Positions 31,135 through 41,260 of a stretch of 64,000 bases of DNA are shown here, piece by piece. A model generated the notes under the pieces. It made no database searches, was not told where the DNA came from, and saw nothing but the letters and a program-made list of their open reading frames with translations. A program made the translations under genes and the position numbers. Position 1 is the stretch's first letter; the number at the start of each line of letters is the position of its first letter. Source of the DNA: Tridacna crocea. Taxonomy: Eukaryota; Mollusca; Bivalvia; Cardiida; Cardiidae. The stretch lies in assembly GCA_943736015.1 (NCBI GenBank), contig OX031056.1:68537277-68601276 (forward strand), in the 5' to 3' direction.

Positions 31135-31357
31135 GATAAATATTTTGCAATGAATCTTTCATATCAATATTTACACGACGAACGTCGTCTCCTTCAAATT
31201 GTATACAACAAGGTAATGCGTTTTAGAATATCCAAGAGAAAAGTGAGGCGGCGTTCATTTTGTACAAGAATTCCATCGATTATCATCAAAAGAAATAAGA
31301 TACGATAAAAACAAGGTAATTTTTCATCTTCTGATCCGTGCAAAATTATTTGAAACC

Positions 31358-31660
31358 CTTTGCCAAACAACCCTTAGTTTTGATGTCTCTTATCATCAAA
31401 AGATAGCTTTTGGAAACATTGTTGGAAAAAGAGAGGAGAAAATGCTGGTAACCAGCATTTTCTCCTTTTACCCGCAATGTTTTCTACTCTTCAAAAGTCA
31501 ATTATCGTGAAAATTTTAATTTTTCGTCTGTAAGCGCTTTGGATTTCAATAACGTCGGTTTATTTCAAAAACCTCGTAACTACAGCTTGTTTCAAGCTGT
31601 AGTTACGAGGTTTTTGAAGTGAACCGACGATAAGTCTTAATATTTTCTCGTTTGGTGCAG
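31358..31660 (+). mobile_element. Family A hairpin MITE split by a family C insertion
   Basis: ACCCTTTGCCAAACAACCC at the left, apex CTGGTAACCAG. The right body is broken after TTGGATTTCAA and resumes at TAAGTCTTAATATTTTCTCG. Confidence 0.85.
31552..31630. mobile_element. Family C palindrome at a TA site
   Basis: ACGTCGGTTTATTTCAAAAA, CCTCGTAACTACAGCTTG and complement, flanked by TA on both sides. Further copies at 33815, 50662 and 57382. TA duplication suggests Tc1/mariner-type mobilisation. Confidence 0.85.
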
Positions 31661-31848
31661 AGTTACATGCTCGCGGGTGTAGTTTTATGGTACCAGTGTT
31701 ACACATATATTTTAATTAGATTTGATATTATTCATTAAACATCCTTTCAAGCAGGGGTATTTTACGAAGAGTCTTATAATCCCGTTTTAATGGAATTTTA
31801 ATCCTCAGTATGCAAAAAGCTTTACTGAAATCGCTTTTGCGGTCAGCG

Positions 31849-31914
31849 TTGAACCAAGATCAGACTGCACAGAACGTGCAGTCTGATCTTGGATCTACGA
31901 TGTCCGAGATTGAT
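31849..31914. mobile_element. Family E palindrome
   Basis: CAAGATCAGACTGCACAGAA and complement to CTACGATGTCCG. Confidence 0.85.
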
Positions 31915-32011
31915 TTTGTGATACTTTTTTGACAAAGAAAGAGCTCTAAACCGCAAAATTATGGAGTGACGTATTATAAACTAGATATTTTCATTCATCA
32001 TTTGAATAAAT

Positions 32012-32119
32012 AGCAGTAGTAGTAGTTATAATGATATCTGCAATTTAGATGAAGATCAGACTGTAACAGTAGTAGTAGTAATAATGATATTTGCAATTTA
32101 GATCAAGATCAGACTGTAC
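32012..32119. repeat. 54-bp tandem duplication ending in a family E half-site
   Basis: AGTAGTAGTAGTTATAATGA, GCAATTTAGATGAAGATC and AGACTGTA occur twice with a 54-bp period. Confidence 0.75.
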
Positions 32120-32156
32120 CAGACTATATATCAAAAACGGAAATTTGTTTCTCGCA

Positions 32157-32203
32157 GGATTGAAAACATGGTGGGAAAAGGAGAAAAAGCCGGTTACCAG
32201 ACT
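32157..32203. mobile_element. Family A fragment
   Basis: GATTGAAAACATGGTGGGAAA then GGAGAAAAAGCCGGTTACCAG; one arm only. Confidence 0.6.
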
Positions 32204-32467
32204 ATCTTGAATCTCTCCAGTGTCCGAGACGGTGAGATTACTAACGTTATATCTCTGATTTTCGAAAAGATCTTCGAAAGCGCAATATTCGACAGCTTCC
32301 AATGAAATTAGTACTTTCCTTTGATTTTCTAGCATTTTTCGAGAAAATTCTTGGGATGCGATTCCATGCTTAGTTGTTTTTACCTACTGTGGAGATTGGG
32401 ATCAGATTATACAGCGAATACAGTTTTATCTCGGATTTACGCTGTCGGGTATGTTGTTAGATGCCGA

Positions 32468-32796
32468 TCCCTGGTAGCTCAGTCGGCAGCGTGCAGGACT
32501 TGAGACCACAGGGTCCAGGGTTCGATCCCTGGCTACGACCCCTGGCTCGGCCGATTTCTTTCCGAGGATTGATGATAGTCACTACGACAGGATTCATTCC
32601 TCTCCCACCACTGACTACTGTTTCGACGATGATCATGTGGAAAAGCAGCCAGTGGCTTGGAAAGAAAATTTTGCGAAGTACTGGTAACAGAAACTCCAGA
32701 AAAGCACGGATAGGTGCACTGGCCGCCGCGATATAACTGAAATAATGTTGAAAACGGCGTTAAACAATATACAATCAATCAATCAATCAATCAACC
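32468..32796 (+). mobile_element. tRNA-derived SINE (type H), best copy
   Basis: A box TGGTAGCTCAGTCGGCAGCG, B box GGTTCGATCCC (32519), a 200-bp body (GAGGATTGATGATAGTCAC, GTGGCTTGGAAAG), a conserved 3' segment (CGATATAACTGAAATAATG) and an (AATC)n tail. Type H copies are also at 21341, 37552 and 63010. It would be retrotransposed by a partner LINE not present here. Confidence 0.92.
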
Positions 32797-33004
32797 AAAG
32801 TTGTTAGATTTTAACATCCGAAGCAACCTTGAAAATATTGCGTTTTGGTATTAAGTTACCTGTTTATTATATGTAAATCGTTTCCATGGCGCTTAAGGGT
32901 TATAAAGAAAGCTCGTGAAAATTCTCGTGTTAGTCCCCGCCGCGTTTGAAACAATTCAGCTGTTTTCATAGACAATTTAGATCAATATTGGAACGTCTTC
33001 TGCG

Positions 33005-33068
33005 GGTTGTATAGCAAAAGATCAGACTGCACAAAGCGGGTAGTCTGATCTTGATCTAGATATAGACT
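33005..33068. mobile_element. Family E palindrome, worn
   Basis: AAAAGATCAGACTGCACAAAG and GTAGTCTGATCTTGATCTAG. Confidence 0.7.
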
Positions 33069-33165
33069 GCCCTTTTTACTATTTTTCATTTGTTCAATAT
33101 TATGGCAGAAAAATCATTCAAACTGCAATTTTTTTTTTCTAAATTACTAAAAGTGTTTATCCCTT

Positions 33166-33774
33166 TTACCCTTTGCCAAATTATCCGGAATTTTAACGCC
33201 CCTGATGACAAGGGCTTTTGTAGACATTGTGGGAAAAAGATTCTAACATGACACGCGAATTCGGCTCTATAAACACAGTGCCACGAAAGCGTGGTAAAAT
33301 CTGCGACAACCCATGTAGAGTGACGTCATTCTATATCGAGTGACATCATTCAATGAGTGAGTAATTCAATGGAGCCTAATCTTCCTCCGCGTTTTTACTC
33401 TAAGTTTGAACTTATGGTCCTTTCATTAAGAATTGGCCATGTTAGAATCGAAATAATCTTCTTCCTATCGTGGTTTATCGTTCAATAAACAACGTTGTGA
33501 GTTATGAGGCGCAATGAATAAACTACTCGGGCTATCGCCCTCGTGGATTATTTATTGTGCCTCATAACTCACAACTGTGGTTTATTGAACGATAAACCAC
33601 GATAGGAAGAAGATTATTTCTTACATAACATATTGAAACCAGCATTTCCTTCTCTTCTCAGAATGTTTCTACCCTTGGAAAGGTAAACTTCATTCTTTGA
33701 GTAACGTGGAGCATGTCGTCTCCAAATACTTTCAACTTGGACAAGTCTGAAATTGTTTCGTTTGGTAAAGAGTT
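33166..33774 (+). mobile_element. Family A MITE split by a family D insertion
   Basis: The left part (ACCCTTTGCCAAATTATCCG to ACATTGTGGGAAAAAGA) and right part (AACCAGCATTTCCTTCTC to GTTTGGTAAAGAGTTGA) flank the D copy at 33241-33623. Confidence 0.85.
33241..33623 (+). mobile_element. Family D hairpin element nested in family A
   Basis: Full-length: TTCTAACATGACACGCGAAT left half with TGACGTCA and a TGACATCA variant, then the long hairpin around CGGGCTATCGCCCTCG. Same boundaries as the copy at 18798. Confidence 0.88.
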
Positions 33775-33814
33775 GATATCTAAGGACTATCATTCTAATG
33801 TTTTCATGTCATAT

Positions 33815-33894
33815 ACCGTCGGTTTGCTTCCAAAACCTCATAACTACAGCTTGTTTCAAGCTGTAGTTACGAGGTTTTGGAAGCAAACTGACGA
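33815..33894. mobile_element. Family C palindrome at a TA site
   Basis: CCGTCGGTTTGCTTCCAAAA and complement to CAAACTGACGA, TA on both sides. Confidence 0.85.
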
Positions 33895-34218
33895 TACTTT
33901 GTCCACAATTTTAAAAAAAAATCGATCATGTCAATTACAGCACACATAAAGTCCATGACTGCGCCGGAAGTTATGTTCGCTCGACCGCTGAACGGCTTCT
34001 GACAGAGTAGTCCTTTGACATGAAGGAAATTAACCGTTAGCGACTGCGCAGTCTGTACTGTTTTTTTTTTTTTTTTTTCAAATGTATTAAGCTGCCAATT
34101 CACAGAGCATGGCTCCTATATATATAAACATGTATATTGCAATCCTAGTGCCAATTCCTACCATATACAGTACGTGTGTATAGAAATGGTACATTCTGTC
34201 TAGATGAAAGTGAAACTG

Positions 34219-35709
34219 AATCAAAGCATTGATAACGCTGAAGTGGTATTTGTCAAGAAGGCCGCTGTGTGGAATTGATAATTTGAAAGAAAAAGAGAAT
34301 TAATGTTATTCAGATGTTGGCTTAAAAGTCAACCAATTAAGCAAGTGAATACCATTTTGGTTGAAGGGATGACAAAGTTAGGATTATTTGTGTATTGGTG
34401 CTCTCCCTTCGATCATTAGAAGGGGTCATGAGTAACGTCCCTTGACAGTGCGATGCATGATGGATAGAGAGAGAAACCATGTGAATAATCGACTAAAATT
34501 AAAGTTTGTACCTTAAAACTATGATTTTGAAATGTCTTTAGCAATTAACATTTAATTCTCAACATTACAATCAAGGATTTCGATCTATAAATATTCGTGC
34601 CCAATAAAATGGACTAGGGCGTAATTATGGGATAAACAAGCCATAGGACGAACAGCTTTTAGAACGAGAAAGCCCAGGACCAAGTAGACAGTAAAGTTTT
34701 GTATCATTGCAGTAATAGGAGGTTTTGAGCGAGTGAAGCTAGTTTCAAAAAAAAAATAGCATTTCCACGATCGATGACCTCATCCAGTGTATTTTAACAT
34801 GCCATTCCCAATTACATATCTAATACAACCGAAAAACTCATTTGTCGGAGAAAATATGAGTTCAGTTGGATTTATTTCCTTCGGCTTTGCACAAAATACG
34901 ATACTTGGTCTTCAAGATTCAATATTTAACACATAGTGGTATTGTCTTCGACAAACGCTTAGGCTACTAAGCGCGATTCAATGACCTTTTGAATACAGTT
35001 TAGATCAAGATCAGACTGCAGAGAACTTGCAGTCTGATCTTGGGTCTACACTGTCAGATAAATAGATACATTTCATAAGACAGTAACTTTGAATAGGCAA
35101 CATCTCGGTTTTTGTGGTATTTGTCGAAGACAATACCACTATGAGTTCAAGATTGAATTTTGATAACCATGTATCTTATTTTGTGCAAAGCCGAAGGAAA
35201 TAAACCCAGTTAAACTCATTTTTTTTCAGGCAAATGAGTTTTTCGGTAGCACTCAGATATGTAATTTGAAATGGTATATTAAGATACATTGGGCGAGGCC
35301 ATCAATCGTTGAGATACTTATTTTTAATTGCAAATAGCTTCTATCGCTCATAGCCTTTTATTGGCGCAATTATACAAATTTGCCTGCTTTTTCGTTCCAA
35401 ACCAATTCGTTCCATGGCTTGTTCGTCCTATGATTGCGCACTTCTCCATGTGATTGCTCATGAATATTTATAGATCGAAGTAATTGATTGTAATGTTGGA
35501 AATTAAATGTAAAAGGCTAAAGATATTTAAAAATTATAGTTTTAAGGTACATGAGCACCCTCCCTTCAACCGAAAAGGTATTCATTTGCTTAGTGGGTTG
35601 ACTTTTAAGACAATATTTGAACAATGTGTCTCTTTTTCTTTCAAACTATTAATTCCACACAATGGGTTTCCTTGACAAATACCACTTCAGCCTTCTCAAC
35701 GCTTTGATT
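34219..35709. repeat. 1.5 kb fold-back structure
   Basis: Left arm 34219-34962 begins AATCAAAGCATTGATAACGC and right arm 35115-35709 ends CAACGCTTTGATT. The arms are recognisably complementary along their length, with many substitutions and about 150 bp extra in the left arm near 34400-34490. The 150-bp spacer holds a family E palindrome. No convincing ORF in either arm. Confidence 0.88.
34994..35057. mobile_element. Family E palindrome in the fold-back loop
   Basis: AGATCAAGATCAGACTGCAG and complement to CTACACTGTCAG; preceded by a CAATGACCTTTTG arm seen in other E copies. Confidence 0.85.
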
Positions 35710-35979
35710 AGATACTGACTTGTAAGTTTAAAATAACGTTTTTAGCAGTTAGAGTACTAACGCTTTAGGTAAGTACATCTAGTAATTTTAGCTAAAGAAT
35801 GGAATAAGGAAACGATTTCTTTTTCGAGTTTACTCTTGAAAGAATTGAGTTATGGTACCCCATTATTCAATTTTAACCCTTATCATAGTAAATAAGTCAA
35901 ACAAAATTTTCAATTCAACAGTAAAAAACAAAATACTGCTTTTCGACGTTATATTTTGGGGGAATAATATCTCCTTATC

Positions 35980-36085
35980 GGACAGTGTAGATCCAAGATC
36001 AGACTGCACGTTCCGTGCAGTCTGATCTTGATCTACATTGTCCGCAAAAGGTCAGTGGGTCGTGCTTGGCAGCCGAGGGTTAACA
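35980..36085. mobile_element. Family E element with long right arm
   Basis: CGGACAGTGTAGATCCAAGA core palindrome, then GCAAAAGGTCAGTGGGTCG and GCAGCCGAGGGTTAA. The GGGTTAA end suggests that E also targets TTAA. Confidence 0.8.
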
Positions 36086-36239
36086 GAGAATAGATGTCGT
36101 TATGAGGTTATTGGCTTGTTACATCAGAGGGAAAAAATATTATACTTGACTGTTTACTATAATGACTTTGTTTTCTTCAACAATTGAAGTTCTCTGATGC
36201 TAATGGTCCTTTCTTATTTTCTTTTCTCTACCACCCAGT

Positions 36240-36330
36240 TCGCTCATTCGGCATACCTCGGGTGATGGGAGCCATCAAATCCCTCGGCTGTATCTGGTGG
36301 ATTAATATGCACCAGATCGGTACATACCCG
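36240..36330 (+). other. Exon-like segment with strong acceptor, unconfirmed
   Basis: A 25-bp pyrimidine tract ending CTACCACCCAG precedes an open frame (VRSFGIPRVMGAIKSLG, then CIWWINMHQI) and a possible GTACAT donor. The minus strand is open too. An ATCTGGTG/CACCAGAT inverted pair inside suggests repeat origin. Confidence 0.15.
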
Positions 36331-36342
36331 GAAATGTGCTGC

Positions 36343-36577
36343 TGTAATGCAGAAAAAAGACCCTTCCATATAAAATGACCCATGGGTCATTTCTCTACGT
36401 AAAGGAATGACCTATGGTTAGTTTCTCTACGTAGAGGAATGACCCGGGCCATTATTCTACGTAGACAAAATGACCTGCGTCATTCCTCTACGCAGTAAAA
36501 TGACCTCTGTGGTAATTTTTCTTCGTAGACTAATGGTTGGGTCATGTTGCAGGGGAGGGTCATTTCTCTGCATTATA
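36343..36577. mobile_element. Family G palindrome-array element
   Basis: TGTAATGCAGAAAAAAGACC at the left, GGTCATTTCTCTGCATTATA at the right, with alternating CCATGGGTCA and CTACGTAGA palindromes. Flanking 4-mers (CTGC, GGTG) do not match, unlike the other three copies. Confidence 0.8.
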
Positions 36578-36582
36578 GGTGT

Positions 36583-37023
36583 ACGGTTCTGAAAATTGTA
36601 AAGCTCCTCTTAAAAAAGAAAAGCTGTGTTTCAATATTCTATCGAAATATCTCTAACTGTATTTCAGTTGAGATGGCAAGCAGTTTGTACATTCATTATT
36701 TCCAAATTTTATTTTTTATTTACAAAGTTTTCACCGACTGATAAACAGATGTGAATGACTTCATCTAGGTCGTTTATGTCGTTGCTTAACGATTGACATT
36801 GATGTATAAGATCACGTGATTCGCAGCTCAAATGGAAACGATCTTTATACGGACGAGGTTAGATGTAGGTACGGAATCGGCCGAGTTGTGACGAGTGCCA
36901 GTTCGCTATGTACACCAACCATTTTATACACCAATCAGACGAATGCAATTGTCAAAAAACAGTCAAATCTGTGGTAGCAGCCACGTGTGAACAGCAGCCA
37001 ATCCGTATCCAGTTTCTATTTCA
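36583..37023. other. Nothing identified
   Basis: No repeat family or supported frame. Confidence 0.45.
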
Positions 37024-37155
37024 TTAACCCTTTACCACATAACAAATGTTTAAATTTGTTCAAACTGCAAACATTTGCCGACAACAAAATAACTGGGAAT
37101 CAAACAATAATTTTTTTTCTCGCAAACGTGGGAAATATTGTGGGAAAAGGAGACT
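37024..37155. mobile_element. Rearranged family A fragment
   Basis: TTAACCCTTTACCACATAAC, an inverted body (AACATTTGCCGACAACAAA) and half a hairpin (TATTGTGGGAAAAGGAG). Confidence 0.65.
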
Positions 37156-37287
37156 CGATGAAAGTAGTATGGAATGGTCTTTTCTTTTCATAAAATGTTC
37201 ACTTCAGTGTGGAAAAGAGGGTTGAGAGAATTTTGATGTAACCTGTAGAAAACTTTGCTTTATACATGTATGCTCATTGAACATTGT

Positions 37288-37352
37288 AAATCAAGATCAG
37301 TCTATACAGGACACACAGTCCGATCTTAGATCTATTCTACAGTTCGATTTCA
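37288..37352. mobile_element. Family E palindrome, worn
   Basis: AAATCAAGATCAGTCTATACA and CAGTCCGATCTTAGATCTA. Confidence 0.65.
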
Positions 37353-37412
37353 TCAGCAGTATTCTAGACATCGAATACCACAGCTTCACTATTTCGGGTT
37401 TTTTTTTACACG

Positions 37413-37551
37413 CAAAAAAGATGTTTATTCAGCGGTCGAAACTTACATTCCTACAGACGTCGTAATTTCCCATTTCTGTGGACCAATCATGAGAACTTTG
37501 ATTAGAGAAGAAACAGCTTGCAAGACCGATATCTCCTATCCTATCTCCTAA
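37413..37551. other. Nothing identified
   Basis: Short spacer before the SINE. Confidence 0.4.
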
Positions 37552-38091
37552 GCCCGGTAGCTCAGTCGGTAACGTGCAGGACTTTAGAAAAGAGGCCGCT
37601 GGTTCGATTTCCGGTGTAATGCAGAGAAATGACCCCGATTACAAAATGACCCACGGTCATTTCTTGACGTAGAGGAATGACCCATGGGTCATTTCTCTAC
37701 GTCGAGAAATGACCCATAGGTCATTTCTCGACGTAGAATAATGACCCGGGACATTTTTCTACGTCGAGAAATGACCCATGGGCCATTCCTCTACGTCGTG
37801 AAATGACCCGTGGGTCATTTTGTAATGGGGGTCATTTCTCTGCAGCATTACACCGGCTCGGCCAATTTCTTTCCGAGGATTGATGATAGTAATTGCGACA
37901 GAATTCATTCCTTTTCCTCCGCTGACCATTATTTCGACAATAGTTATGTGGGAAAGCAGTCAATGGCTTGGACAGAATATTGTGCGAGGTACTGGTAAAG
38001 GAAACTCCAGGAAAGCATGGATAGGTGCACTGGTCGCCGTGATATAACTGAATTAATGTTGAAAACTGTGTTAAACACCATACAATCAATT
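37552..38091 (+). mobile_element. tRNA-derived SINE (type H) split by a family G element
   Basis: A box GGTAGCTCAGTCGGTAACG and B box GGTTCGATTTCC are followed by the G insert. The SINE resumes at GGCTCGGCCAATTTCTTTCC and runs to ACACCATACAATCAATT. Confidence 0.92.
37615..37852. mobile_element. Family G element inside the SINE, CCGG duplication
   Basis: CCGG at 37611-37614 and 37853-37856. The uninterrupted SINE at 63010 has a single CCGG at this point, so the duplication was created on insertion. Interior palindromes are the cleanest of the four copies. Confidence 0.93.
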
Positions 38092-38213
38092 AGACTTCTC
38101 GTCATAATCTATTCACCTGTATTTGTAAATCAAGTTTCAATTCATTTTGGTTTCTTCCCTCGCTTTTTATTTTAAACTCGTTTCCTTCATTTTCTTTCCA
38201 GACATGAGTTTAA

Positions 38214-38412
38214 TCTTAACCAAGAGTCAAATTTTTGAACTGGTCCAAATTGAAAGCATTTGCAGACAACAAAATAAATATGACTGAAAAGATCAAATAT
38301 GCTATGGGAAGGCTAGAAAACATAGTGGGAAAAAGGAGAAAATGCTGGTTACCATGAAAATGGTTTTTAAGCCTTCTCTTTCAGGGTCAAGTCTTCATTG
38401 TGTGGTAAAGGG
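38214..38412 (-). mobile_element. Family A MITE, inverted, right stem deleted
   Basis: TTAACCAAGAGTCAAATTTT, CATAGTGGGAAAAAGGAG and CTGGTTACCATG, then a jump to GCCTTCTCTTTCAGGGTC. Confidence 0.75.
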
Positions 38413-38653
38413 TTTAGAAAGTTGGGTGATGCCAATGTTACAAGCCTGGCTAGTTCTAGGTTGGGTTCCAGCTTGCGATGTATCCAAAACATCGCGATTT
38501 ACGTGAAAACATTATCTGACGTCATCTTGATTGACTTTCTGCTCTGTTAGGGCTCTATTATTGTAAAAATGACAGTATTCCTTCTGAGGTTGAGTTACTT
38601 CTTTACCTCCGCGATGTAATAGTTCTAAGGCTGTTTGGCAGGAGCGTTTTCAT

Positions 38654-38692
38654 TCAGTGTAGATCAAGATCAGACTGCACAGAACTTGCATT
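38654..38692. mobile_element. Family E half-palindrome
   Basis: AGTGTAGATCAAGATCAGAC to AACTTGCA only. Confidence 0.65.
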
Positions 38693-38760
38693 TTAATGCC
38701 GGAAAAGAGACCTTAGAAATTGCAGATTTTCGGATTTTACATCTGGATGAACAATTTTGT

Positions 38761-38957
38761 TTAACTCTTTACCACATAATCCTCGGTTTTTATGACCCTG
38801 AGAAAGAAGCCTTTTGAAAAACATTGTGGGGAAAATGAGAAAATGCTGGTAACCAGCTAGAAACAAATTTCCATTTTTGAGGTACGTTTTATTTTGTCGT
38901 CTGCAAGTGCTTCCAATTTGAACCAGTCTAAAATTTTGCCGTTTGGTAGAGAGATAA
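38761..38957 (+). mobile_element. Family A MITE, right stem deleted
   Basis: TTAACTCTTTACCACATAAT, GAAAAACATTGTGGGG, CTGGTAACCAGC, then directly the right body. The hairpin is lost through deletion of one arm. Confidence 0.85.
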
Positions 38958-39019
38958 TTCATTTTGAAGTTGAAGGGTTGAAACCGTACTACTTATATAC
39001 ATATAACTAGCAAGACAAA

Positions 39020-39238
39020 TTGATCGGAGTCAATACATCAATGTCGTTCTATCTAATTAAGTTGGAACTGCTGGAACTGCCGCGTTGGTTTATTTCTTTC
39101 TCTTTTGTTTCGGTATTGACTGTGCTTGCCGTGAATACAAATTTACCGTGTTTCATGCGCTGTTACAACGGAAGTGAAACGGTTGAACGACCGAATTACA
39201 CACCGGAAGTAGCAAAATATTGGTGTAAAAATAAGTGA
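39020..39238 (+). CDS. Weak ORF, possible short membrane or secreted peptide, 72 residues
   Basis: Encodes a basic/polar start, a hydrophobic stretch (WFISFSFVSVLTVLAV, about residues 23-38) and a short Cys-containing tail (NLPCFMRCYNGSETVE, ending YWCKNK). This pattern fits a signal or membrane segment followed by a small extracellular tail, but AT-rich non-coding DNA produces such frames often. No family recognised. Confidence 0.15.
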   Translation: MIGVNTSMSFYLIKLELLELPRWFISFSFVSVLTVLAVNTNLPCFMRCYNGSETVERPNYTPEVAKYWCKNK

Positions 39239-39412
39239 ATAAAGTGATCGAAATGATACACGAAAAACTTTGGAATTGTTTCATTAACTTTGATTATTGT
39301 ACGACCACTCACAGTTGCTGATGTTATCTGATTAATAAAAAAGGGTGTTTTAGACTTGTAATAAAAAAGGGACTTTCTTGACTGAAGGTTTTTTTTTCCC
39401 TCTCCAGTTAGT

Positions 39413-39423
39413 TATCTTCTTCT

Positions 39424-39455
<32 letters not shown>

Positions 39456-39461
39456 TTCTTG
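39413..39461. repeat. (TTC)n microsatellite
   Basis: About 16 TTC units with one CCT interruption. Confidence 0.95.
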
Positions 39462-40805
39462 TCTATGATACGAAGATGCTTATTAATCAAACCTATTTTG
39501 CATTCCCTCAAATTCGAACATTACTGTAGAACTTTTTTGTTCAAATACAAATTTTTTCATGAAATAATTTTAACAAAAGTAGGGATCATCTTTAATTCAA
39601 TGATTAAGTAGATCTATAAACTGACAGGTATTCAACACCACCGGTTGACTCTTAGGCTATACGTGACAAAAAAAACCAAACTTTTTTTCCAAATAATGTA
39701 GATGAAGATCCGACAGCGCCAAACGTGTTTACGAACATGTTACTACACAGACCAACATGGTGATATTGCCTAATTTCGGCAAAAATAGGTTTAAATTAGG
39801 AAAGAGTCCTTAGATCTAAAAAATACAGATCTCTCTCTCTTTCTCTCTGTTTCTTTTCATTGAAAATGATTGCCTCACTTTATAGTTAGAGGAGACTTTT
39901 AAGTCGTAAGTAAAGAAATTTATTATCTTACAAAATACCAAGATCTAGATAGATCTCTCTATATATTTTTCTTTGCAATCGTATTAATTTTATGGTGACA
40001 TTCAATAAAAATGAGCATTTTCGGACGTTTAAACAACAGAATGATCGTGTTGCAATCGGTACCTCTATTTCTGTGCAAAAAGATATGACGTCATCTTTCT
40101 GATTCCTTGTGTTGTAGAAAAATGTCATTATTGATCATTTGACAGTCCTACAAGTCTTTACAAACTTGCGGCGTTGAAATCTAAAAATAGCTCAATACGC
40201 TATGCTCCCCATGAAGGAAATACCCTTGAAAATATGTAAGTTCACTGTTACTTCTCTTTTTCTTCTTTCCTGTTGAAATTGCCAGCTATAGGTTTACTTG
40301 ATATATTCAGTAATACATTTTATTAGGTCTGATGAAATAATGAAAATCTGAATAAGTTTAAACACATTTTATTCATAGAATTAGATCTAGAAATTAGATC
40401 TACATAGAAAATTAGATCAGCCAGTAGGCATATATTGACAAGAATTATTCTATAGGATTGATTGGAATGGAAGCTAAGCTTATATAGTTCCTCTCCAAGC
40501 TCCGGTTAAGCAGCATGTATAAAGAAGTTACAAAATCTGAATTGCTTCCTAAATAATTGTTAAATATTGCATTGCATTCGTTCTTTGTAATTAAAAAAAA
40601 AAACTACAGAGGCGAAAAAAAGGGACAATAAAAACGTTAAGCCTGAAAAGTAAACGAAATTAATATTCTCCCCAGATGTTCAAAATCGTAATATTGCACG
40701 TCGGAGGCTTTTTTTGGCATAAACATCTTCAATGTCGGAATCTAAGACTAAATAGATTTCAAGTTTAGATAAATTTGGTACCAAACTATCCCGTGTTATA
40801 ACAGC
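39462..40805. other. 1.3 kb without recognised genes
   Basis: Repeated AGATCTAGA/TAGATC words at 39940-39960 and 40385-40420. A fragment near 40170-40215 (GCGGCGTTGAAATCTAAAAA, TAGC) resembles the interior of family J. Confidence 0.4.
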
Positions 40806-40992
40806 TCTAAAGAAAACGGTTTTCGAAAACATTGCGGGAAAAGGAGAAAATGCTGGTAACCAGCATTTTCTCCTTTTCCCACGATGTTTTTTTTTCCCCA
40901 ACCCGTTTTAAGACATGTTCCATGATTTAAGCCGTTAGCCTATCTTTTCAACTGGTACAAGGTCAAAATTATTCGATGTGTTAAATGGTTAT
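40806..40992 (+). mobile_element. Family A hairpin MITE, ends worn
   Basis: Apex CTGGTAACCAG and stems CATTGCGGGAAAAGG/CCTTTTCCCACGATG with unmatched changes. The right body is strongly diverged. Confidence 0.8.
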
Positions 40993-41122
40993 AATCCAGG
41001 TATTGTGCACAACATTCAAAAGCACTCTCTTGCACTCCGGATCATTTACATTCACCTCTGTAGTGGGTTCAGAAAGTAGTCCGTCATTACGTCATATTTT
41101 CGTCACATGACCATAACTCAAA

Positions 41123-41260
41123 ATGGCGATACAAACGCCGGTGAAAGAAAGACCAATATCGATTGTTTCGTGTGCTGTTCAAACAGCATGGGGCCAATCA
41201 GACTTAGTGGTAGGAAATGTGAACAAGAGTGATATTCTGAAAAGCCTAAATATCTTCTAA
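41123..41260 (+). CDS. Weak first-exon candidate, 45-residue ORF
   Basis: The start context CTCAAAATGGCG resembles a YY1-type initiator. TTACGTCA and TCACATGAC lie within 45 bp upstream, a promoter-like cluster. The frame reads MAIQTPVKERPISIVSC, AVQTAWGQSDLVVGNVNK and closes at 41260; a GTAGGA inside could act as a donor. Composition looks protein-like, but there is no family match and no second exon. Confidence 0.2.
   Translation: MAIQTPVKERPISIVSCAVQTAWGQSDLVVGNVNKSDILKSLNIF

Noticed and set aside
32461-32540. Possible true tRNA gene
   Set aside because: A and B boxes are present, but no paired acceptor stem is evident and the sequence continues into the SINE body and tail.
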